A program made the position numbers and the translations under genes. Under the pieces are notes generated by a model, which saw only the letters and a program-made list of their open reading frames with translations, made no database searches and had not been told where the DNA came from. A DNA stretch of 64,000 nucleotides, taken from the NCBI GenBank assembly GCA_024235035.1, contig JACKNE010000012.1:62001-126000 (forward strand), in the 5' to 3' direction. This DNA is from Gammaproteobacteria bacterium (GTDB taxonomy: Bacteria; Pseudomonadota; Gammaproteobacteria; Competibacterales; Competibacteraceae). Positions within the stretch are counted from its first letter, which is position 1. Each line of letters begins with the position of its first letter. Positions 58,122 through 64,000 of the stretch are shown here, in pieces.

Positions 58122-61100
58122 TTAAGCTGATTCCTGCGCTTTCAGGGCCTGAATCATCGTTTGTAACCTTTGCAAAGCCGCTTCGAAATGATAATCATTG
58201 GTCGCTTTCTCGATGGCCAGAAAAGGCTCGATGGGCAAAGCTCCCGCCAGCGCCGCCCGATGGGTGGCCAGATAATCGGCGGCTTCGGCATCGTCATCAC
58301 TCAGCAACATTTCTAAACGGGTCAAAATCGGCTCCAGCTTACCCCAATCCACTATCGAGGCCGCTGGTGCCGTGGATTGGCCAGCCGTCGCCAAAGCGGC
58401 GCGCAAATGAGCCACCAGGGCATCCAGCGCTTCGCCGGTCTGCACCAACAACGGTTCAAGCTCTACGGTATCCGCCTGCCGCCCCAATGCCTGTTCCAGT
58501 GCGGCGGCCAGCTGTTGGATGGCGCTCGCGCCGAGTGTGCCCGACACTCCTTTCAAAGTATGCGCTAACCGTTCCGCCGTCGCTCGGTCGGCATTGGCCA
58601 GCGCTGCCCGGATGCGCGTCACCGCCTCGGCATGGCCGGCTACATACTTGCCCAGCAAATCCCGATACAGCCGGCGGTTGTTGGAAGAACGGCGCAGACC
58701 ACTGGTGATATCGAGACCGGGCACCGAAGGCAATTCCAGCGAGTCACTGGATTGTGCTGAGATCACCCGGCGTCGACGCAGCGCCGGCGTCCCCAATTTG
58801 GACGGAAGCCATTGCCGGAGGGTATGAAACAGCGCCTCGGGTTCGATCGGCTTGGCGATATGGTCGTTCATCCCGGCTTCCAGACAACGCTGCCGCTCCT
58901 CGACCAGAGCATGAGCGGTCATGGCGATGATCGGTAGGCTTGCGAACCGCACATCGGCGCGAATTTGCCGCGTGGCCTCGAAACCATCCATCTGAGGCAT
59001 CTGCAAATCCATCAACACCCCATCGAAAGGCTCGCCTTCCAGGCTGGCCCAAAGCTGCGTGACAGCTTCCTGGCCGTTGCTGGCCACAGTCACTCGTGCG
59101 CCAGCCGATTCCAGCAACTCAACGGCAATCTGCTGATTCACTTCATTGTCTTCGGCCAGCAACAGCTGCAATCCATCCAACCGCGTCTGCGGTTCCTCAT
59201 GCCGGGCGTGATAATGTTCGCGGGCCTCGCCGTTCGTGGGCGGGAACAAACTAATCAAAGTATCCAATAGCAACGAGTAGCTGACCGGCTTGATCAGAAA
59301 GCCATCCACTCCAACCGCCTCGGCGTGGGTGCGCACTTCCTCGCGCCCAAAGGCGGTGACGATCACCAGACGAGGAGGCGTGGTCAGCGTTGTGTCCTGC
59401 TTGATCCGTTGGCTGACTTCGATGCCATCCATGCCTGGCATCTTCCAGTCAAGGAACGCAACCCGATAGGGATCGGTGCGGTCAGCAGCCTTGATTTCGG
59501 CGATAGCCTGCGGACCGGAAGTCACCGCCTTGACACGCAAGGTGAGAGAGGTCAAGGCTTCAGTGAGTATGTCGCAAGCCGCTGCATTGTCGTCCACGAC
59601 CAAAGCGCGCAAGCCATTCAAAATGGCCGGCAAAACTGGTCGCCAGGCACGCGGTTCGTCGCCGACGCCCAGCCAGGCCGTAAAATAGAAGGCGCTACCG
59701 ACACCGGGAGTCGATTCCACCCAGATGGCGCCGCCCATCAGCTCCACCAAGCGCTTGGAAATGGTCAACCCCAAGCCGGTGCCGCCGTACTTGCGGGTGG
59801 TGGAGCCATCAGCCTGAGTAAAGGCCTGAAACATCCGCCCGCGCTGTTCTTCGGTCATCCCGATACCGGTATCACCCACGGCGAATTGTAGTTTGACCTT
59901 ACTGTCAGTCCGTTCCTGCTCGCGCACATCGACGATGATCTGACCCTGCTCGGTAAATTTGATCGCATTGTTGAGCAGATTGATCAGAACTTGCCCCAAC
60001 CGCAGCGGATCGCCGATCAGATGCTGCGGCAAGTCGATCGGCTCATGAAACAGCAATTCCAACCCCTTGTCATAGGCTTTCTGGCTGACCAAGGCCGAGA
60101 TATTGCCGAGCACGTCATCGAAACGAAAATCGATATGCTCCATGTCCAGCTTGCCGGCCTCGATTTTCGAAAAATCGAGAATGTCATTGATGATGCCCAA
60201 CAGCGAGGTTCCCGCATCATGGATCTTTTGTACGTAATCGCGTTGCTTGGCGGTCAGATCGGTCTTCAGCGCCAAATGTGCCATACCGATCACTGCATTC
60301 ATCGGGGTGCGGATCTCATGCGACATGTTCGCTAGGAAGGCGCTCTTGGCGCGGGTCGCCTCTTCGGCCCGCTGTTTTGCCCCGACTAGTTCCAACGTGC
60401 GTTCCGCCACCTTGCTTTCCAATTCAGCGTTGATTTGTTGCCAGTCGCAGCGGTTCACCAACAACATCTGCCGCATGTGCTCCTGAGCAACGGCCAACGT
60501 ATCCATTTCCCGCCAGGAAGGCGGCAGCGCCACCGGTTGCTCCAGCTCCATGCGACTAATGCGCTCGCTGCTGATGACCAGTCTCTCCAGTGGCCGAGCC
60601 ACTTGCCGGGCGAAACGGGTGGCGACCAAAAACGCCACCGTCAGCACGCCGCTCAACAGGACCAAGAAAACCAGACTGTCGTGTGGACTCAGCGTGATAA
60701 AATCGCGGCGCGGTGCGACGATCCCGATGATCAATTGCTGATTGTGCAGATTCACTGGCAGAAAATGCCCGACCCAGCTTTCATCGGCGGCCTGGAAGAA
60801 CAGTACCTGGTTGATCGGCATACCGGTTTCACGCCAGCGTTCGATCCCTTTAGATAGGTGGATGAAACCATCCTCAGCAGCCGTTTTCAGTACGCTGGCG
60901 TTGACATCGGCTTCCGTTTGCAGGCGAGGATGGCGCGGCAAGCCGACTAGCCGACCGTCGGTCAGCATGATCGCCACCCGACCATGAGAGCTGATCTCGA
61001 TATCGCGAGTGAATTGTGACAAATCCGCCAGTTTCAGGTCCAGAGCGATCGCGTAGGTATGTCGATTGGCCGAATCGCGCCAGTAGGTCGAGACGGTCAT

Positions 61101-61721
61101 GCCCGGTTCCTGGGTCGTGGAAAAGTGATAAGGATCACTCCAGTACAGTTCATTTTCTTGTTTCAGACTTAACGCTCCTCGATACCAGGGCTGCTGACGA
61201 GGATCGTAATCACTGGTGCGCCATTCCTCGCCAAGCAGCGTGTAGCTTTCATCCCACCGCCGCCAGTATTGCTGGTGATCCCACCGTTTCCCGTCGGTTA
61301 TCCGGTTATGCCACTCGCCGTTGGGCATGCGCAGCAACAGAAACTCCCGGCCACTATCCTCGGCCAGCAACAGCGAGGAGATGCGTGGATGCTTGGCCAG
61401 GACCGGAATGAACAAACGATTGAAACGTCCCAGATCCTCAAGGGTAAATGTGTGATTGCGGCCCCATTCTTGGGCGTCATACGCGACTCGGTCAATCTCG
61501 CTGAACAGCGCCTCAACCTGGGCCTGGACCACATGGGCGCCCTTACGCATGGCGCTGGCGGCCAATTCATCGACCATTCGCGAAAACACCATCAGGTAGG
61601 CGGCCACCGCAAACACCAGAATGGTCAAACCGACCAGCGACCAGGTTTGCCAAATCAGGTCGCGACGCAAGCTCCGACCATGTTGGAGTTTAGCTTCAGC
61701 AGGAATAGCGGCATCGTTCAT
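58122..61721 (-). CDS. Hybrid sensor histidine kinase with two receivers and an HPt (BarA-like layout)
   Basis: Membrane-bound phosphorelay protein of 1199 residues. A first transmembrane helix lies at about 28-48 ([21 protein letters not shown]), a periplasmic Cache-like sensor from 50 to 345 with [14 protein letters not shown] (a typical dCache phrase), and a second helix around 347-370. HAMP and a coiled coil follow. The HisKA His is at about 468 ([19 protein letters not shown]), the ATPase N box in [15 protein letters not shown], the G1 box in VGDTGIGM, receivers with [10 protein letters not shown] and [11 protein letters not shown], and an HPt with its His near residue 1054 ([12 protein letters not shown]). 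The signal and the output regulator are unknown; no response regulator gene is adjacent. Confidence 0.93.
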   Translation of the reverse strand: MNDAAIPAEAKLQHGRSLRRDLIWQTWSLVGLTILVFAVAAYLMVFSRMVDELAASAMRKGAHVVQAQVEALFSEIDRVAYDAQEWGRNHTFTLEDLGRFNRLFIPVLAKHPRISSLLLAEDSGREFLLLRMPNGEWHNRITDGKRWDHQQYWRRWDESYTLLGEEWRTSDYDPRQQPWYRGALSLKQENELYWSDPYHFSTTQEPGMTVSTYWRDSANRHTYAIALDLKLADLSQFTRDIEISSHGRVAIMLTDGRLVGLPRHPRLQTEADVNASVLKTAAEDGFIHLSKGIERWRETGMPINQVLFFQAADESWVGHFLPVNLHNQQLIIGIVAPRRDFITLSPHDSLVFLVLLSGVLTVAFLVATRFARQVARPLERLVISSERISRMELEQPVALPPSWREMDTLAVAQEHMRQMLLVNRCDWQQINAELESKVAERTLELVGAKQRAEEATRAKSAFLANMSHEIRTPMNAVIGMAHLALKTDLTAKQRDYVQKIHDAGTSLLGIINDILDFSKIEAGKLDMEHIDFRFDDVLGNISALVSQKAYDKGLELLFHEPIDLPQHLIGDPLRLGQVLINLLNNAIKFTEQGQIIVDVREQERTDSKVKLQFAVGDTGIGMTEEQRGRMFQAFTQADGSTTRKYGGTGLGLTISKRLVELMGGAIWVESTPGVGSAFYFTAWLGVGDEPRAWRPVLPAILNGLRALVVDDNAAACDILTEALTSLTLRVKAVTSGPQAIAEIKAADRTDPYRVAFLDWKMPGMDGIEVSQRIKQDTTLTTPPRLVIVTAFGREEVRTHAEAVGVDGFLIKPVSYSLLLDTLISLFPPTNGEAREHYHARHEEPQTRLDGLQLLLAEDNEVNQQIAVELLESAGARVTVASNGQEAVTQLWASLEGEPFDGVLMDLQMPQMDGFEATRQIRADVRFASLPIIAMTAHALVEERQRCLEAGMNDHIAKPIEPEALFHTLRQWLPSKLGTPALRRRRVISAQSSDSLELPSVPGLDITSGLRRSSNNRRLYRDLLGKYVAGHAEAVTRIRAALANADRATAERLAHTLKGVSGTLGASAIQQLAAALEQALGRQADTVELEPLLVQTGEALDALVAHLRAALATAGQSTAPAASIVDWGKLEPILTRLEMLLSDDDAEAADYLATHRAALAGALPIEPFLAIEKATNDYHFEAALQRLQTMIQALKAQESA

Positions 61722-61982
61722 GGGTAGCGTCCGAGTGGCTATTGAAAACAGTGCGGGAATTCCCTTATCAGACCCGTGTAATCTCGATATTATGGTAAAC
61801 CTGCCATGCCGGTGAACCGGTAACTTAATAGTCTTTCCGCCTGAGATGCAGACCTCTCAAACCACCCCGGCGCTACGCGCCACCCCTCCTCGCCAAGGAG
61901 AGGAACAAAGATGTCGGGTGAGTATCACGAAAGACCATTCACCTTTACATCCAACATACTGCCTGTAGTGAAGAGGCTCACC
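61722..61982. other. Divergent intergenic region with a short GC-rich hairpin
   Basis: This stretch separates the hybrid kinase from the cystathionine enzyme. At 61885-61903 CCTCCT-cgcca-AGGAGAGG can form a hairpin flanked by a GC-rich segment (CGGCGCTACGCGCC) of the kind seen as dispersed intergenic repeats. No S-box or Met riboswitch pattern was recognised. AGAGG at 61971-61975 is the likely ribosome binding site of the next gene. Confidence 0.4.
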
Positions 61983-63143
61983 ATGCCCGACTCCTCTCCG
62001 CCCGTGGGTTTTGCCACCCGCGCCATTCATGCCGGCCAGTCGCCCGATCCGAGCACCGGCGCGGTGGTGACGCCCATCTACGCCACCTCGACCTATGTGC
62101 AATCCAGCCCAGGGGTCCATCAAGGCTTCGAATATTCGCGTAGCCAGAACCCAACCCGCTTTGCCTACGAGCGTTGCATCGCCAATCTGGAAGGCGGAAA
62201 GGCTGGCTTTGCCTTCGCCTCGGGATTAGCCGCCAGTTCGACGGTGCTGGAGTTGTTGGACAGCGGTGATCATGTCGTCGCCCTGGATGATTTATACGGC
62301 GGCACCCGGCGTTTATTCGAACAGGTGCGGCGGCGCAGCGCCGGATTGTGCTTTTCCTACTCCGACCTATGCGATCGAGCAACCTTGGAAAGCCTACTGA
62401 CGCTGAAAACGCGCATGATCTGGGTGGAGACGCCCAGCAATCCGCTGTTACGCTTGGTCGATCTGGAGATGATCGCCGACGTGGCCAAAGCACACGACAT
62501 CTTGACCGTGGCGGATAACACCTTCGCCACGCCGTGGGCGCAACGACCGCTGGAGCTTGGCTTCGATCTCGTGATTCACTCGGCGACCAAGTATCTAAAT
62601 GGCCATTCCGACGTGATTGGTGGAGTCGCGGTGTGCCGGACCCAGGCGTTGGCTGAGCGACTGGGCTATCTACAAAACGCCATCGGCGCAGTGGCCAGTC
62701 CGTTCGACAGTTTTCTCGCGTTACGCGGCCTGAAAACCCTGGCGTTGCGCATGGAGCGGCACAGCGCCAACGCCTGGCAATTGGCGGAGTGGTTGGAGCG
62801 CCATCCGAGGATTGAACGCGTGCTTTACCCTGGTCTGCCCAGTCATCCGCAACACGCGTTGGCGCGACGGCAGATGCGCGGCTTCGGCGGCATGATCAGC
62901 GCGGTGCTGCGCGGCAATCTCGCGGATGTGACCCGCTTTCTGACGCGCTGCCGGGTGTTCGTGCTGGCGGAAAGTCTGGGTGGAGTGGAGAGTTTGGTCG
63001 AACACCCAGCGATCATGACCCATGCTTCGGTGCCGCCGGCCGTGCGGCGGGAACTGGGAATCGATGATGGGCTGGTGCGGCTGTCGGTGGGCGTTGAAGA
63101 TATCGAAGATCTCATCGCCGATCTGGAGCAAGCGCTGGCGTAA
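61983..63143 (+). CDS. Cystathionine gamma-synthase/lyase family PLP enzyme
   Basis: Trans-sulfuration enzyme interconverting homoserine esters, cysteine and homocysteine through cystathionine. The ATG at 61983 has AGAGG upstream and gives 386 residues. It shows FATRAIHAGQSPDPSTGAVVTPIYATSTYVQ, FEYSRSQNPTRFAYERCIANLEGGKAGFAFASGLAA, DDLYGGTRRLFEQ, TPSNPLLRLVDLEMIADVAKAH, DNTFATPWAQRPLELGFDLVIHSATKYLNGHSDVIGGV (PLP lysine about 203) and AESLGGVESLVEHPAIMTHASVPP. These are common to MetB, MetC-like lyases and MccB, so the exact reaction cannot be assigned. No met or cys gene is adjacent to help. Confidence 0.88.
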   Translation: MPDSSPPVGFATRAIHAGQSPDPSTGAVVTPIYATSTYVQSSPGVHQGFEYSRSQNPTRFAYERCIANLEGGKAGFAFASGLAASSTVLELLDSGDHVVALDDLYGGTRRLFEQVRRRSAGLCFSYSDLCDRATLESLLTLKTRMIWVETPSNPLLRLVDLEMIADVAKAHDILTVADNTFATPWAQRPLELGFDLVIHSATKYLNGHSDVIGGVAVCRTQALAERLGYLQNAIGAVASPFDSFLALRGLKTLALRMERHSANAWQLAEWLERHPRIERVLYPGLPSHPQHALARRQMRGFGGMISAVLRGNLADVTRFLTRCRVFVLAESLGGVESLVEHPAIMTHASVPPAVRRELGIDDGLVRLSVGVEDIEDLIADLEQALA

Positions 63144-63257
63144 TCGCAAGAGCACCACGGCGGACGAACTTGGCAAACAAGCCGGTCTTGCCCCTAAATA
63201 CTGATTCGAGTGAATCTCACTCAAAAATTCTATGCGCGGAGCCTGGAGGTAGAAACC

Positions 63258-63280
63258 GCCTCAGAACGCTACGCTGAGGC
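63258..63280. terminator. Hairpin between convergent genes
   Basis: GCCTCAG-N9-CTGAGGC, a perfect seven-base-pair stem, lies between two converging stops (63143 and 63312). No T run follows on either side, so a terminator role is possible but weak. Confidence 0.4.
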
Positions 63281-63311
63281 AGTGAGCTAGAGGCAATCAC
63301 CTGATCGACAT

Positions 63312-63869
63312 CTAAATCTTCCCCGCCTGTTGGGCGATGAAGGCCGTCTTGGCTGACAACTCCAGCGAACAGGTCCATTTATAGGCTAGGTTAAGGCTGT
63401 CAGCGCAGGCATAGACGCCATGGCCGCGCACCACCGCAATGGGATAGTCCGCCAGAATCTCAGCGACCATATGGGGGGAACAAGCTTCATACTCATCGTA
63501 GGGAATCGTCAAGACCGGCACCCGGCTGAAGTACGATTGCCCCTCGAAATCCGCTGGCAGGAATTCCTCGTTATCCATGGTCATTGCGACCGAATACGGG
63601 CCATGACTGTGCAGAATGGAGCGGGTGTCAGAATTAGCCTGGTAAACCGCCAGATGCAAGCGAGCATCCAACGAAGCGCCTTGACCGATGACGCCATCAA
63701 GGCGGCACTCGATCAACTCACCGCTGCTCAGGGTGTCGGCGCAGCAACCGGTCGGAGTGACCCAGAACGTCTCGCCATCCCGCACCGAGGCATTGCCGCT
63801 ATGCGAGTCATTGAGTCCATACTGGCGCAGCCAATGATAGTGTTGAACCAGATCGTCTTTGATATTCAT
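63312..63869 (-). CDS. Class II aldolase/adducin family protein
   Basis: Zinc-dependent aldolase-like protein of 185 residues, of the FucA/AraD/MtnB group. It shows LRQYGLNDSHSGNASVRDGETFWVTPTGCC (the S-G-N phosphate loop), the LHLAVYQANSDTRSILHSHGPYSVAMT zinc-binding His pair (HSHG), and VVRGHGVYACADSLNLAYKWTCSLELSAK with the third His. The substrate is unknown. It stands alone, convergent with the cystathionine enzyme, so a methionine salvage role (MtnB) or a sugar-phosphate aldolase role remain open. Confidence 0.85.
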   Translation of the reverse strand: MNIKDDLVQHYHWLRQYGLNDSHSGNASVRDGETFWVTPTGCCADTLSSGELIECRLDGVIGQGASLDARLHLAVYQANSDTRSILHSHGPYSVAMTMDNEEFLPADFEGQSYFSRVPVLTIPYDEYEACSPHMVAEILADYPIAVVRGHGVYACADSLNLAYKWTCSLELSAKTAFIAQQAGKI

Positions 63870-63940
63870 GGGGCTGGATTATACATGGGGAAGTCAGGCT
63901 GGGACACGCTGGGTCGGCTCATATGGGCAACTTATCCTAT

Positions 63941-64000
63941 TGCTCCACCCAGGCTAAATGTAGGTTGGCGCTGAGCGTAGCGAAGCCCAACAAGCTTTTA
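63941..64000. repeat. Dispersed palindromic repeat, copy 2 (runs to window end)
   Basis: Shares the block order CTCCACCCA, AATGTAGGTTGGCGCTGAG, CGTAGC with copy 1 at 43515-43570, and adds GAAGCCCAACA, which pairs with TTGG upstream. It may continue beyond the window. This is typical of multicopy intergenic palindromes. Confidence 0.8.

Overview
The window looks like chromosomal DNA of a G+C-rich gammaproteobacterium. The signs are the gene orders tonB-gshB-pilI-pilJ-chpA, smc-zipA-ligA, rnhB-dnaE and rsmG-parA-parB, an RpoH with its diagnostic box, ZipA, CreA/CreD and a KDO transferase (so an outer membrane with LPS). A PEP-CTERM protein, a GH57-like protein and molybdate and cobamide genes suggest a metabolically versatile environmental lineage. 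A relative of the Chromatiales/Competibacteraceae is a guess from gene content only.

Layout. 1-2.6 kb: 3' part of cobO, then tonB and gshB on the minus strand. 2.8-11.4 kb: a type IV pilus chemosensory operon (pilI, pilJ, a giant chpA with four HPt domains, a second CheW) without the usual pilG/pilH. 11.4-23.5 kb: smc, zipA, ligA, rnhB, dnaE, interrupted between zipA and ligA by a PEP-CTERM gene, AT-rich DNA and a 23-bp tandem array. 23.6-25.9 kb: parB, parA, rsmG. 26.0-27.8 kb: an orphan flagellin with a zinc-metallopeptidase domain in its variable region (flagellinolysin type), behind a sigma-28 promoter. 27.8-30.0 kb: a diguanylate cyclase and rpoH; rpoH has a near-perfect CIRCE (HrcA) operator over its promoter. 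30.1-34.8 kb: ftsY, tsaE, nnr and pyk. 34.9-37.1 kb: a GH57-like protein. 37.2-43.4 kb: a biotin cluster (bioB, a DHH phosphoesterase, bioA, bioF, bioC, bioD). 43.4-45.6 kb: a low-GC accessory patch with a dispersed repeat, a translationally coupled two-gene unit with a His/Cys motif, and a Uma2-type nuclease. 45.7-52.3 kb: creD, murB, threonine aldolase, creA, waaA, bluB. 52.4-56.8 kb: a molybdate operon modE-A-B-C-D with a ModE box over its promoter. 56.9-63.9 kb: xseA, a large hybrid sensor kinase, a cystathionine synthase/lyase and a class II aldolase, ending in a second copy of the dispersed repeat.

Together the window holds housekeeping genes for replication, segregation, division and protein targeting, cofactor genes (biotin, cobamide, glutathione, NAD(P)HX repair, molybdate), surface-motility signalling, and a few accessory insertions. 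The most unusual items are the proteolytic flagellin, HrcA-type control of rpoH, the PEP-CTERM/23-bp-repeat insertion, and the small coupled His/Cys gene pair.

Limits: all homology calls come from reading motifs. No database search, base-composition calculation or structure prediction was run.
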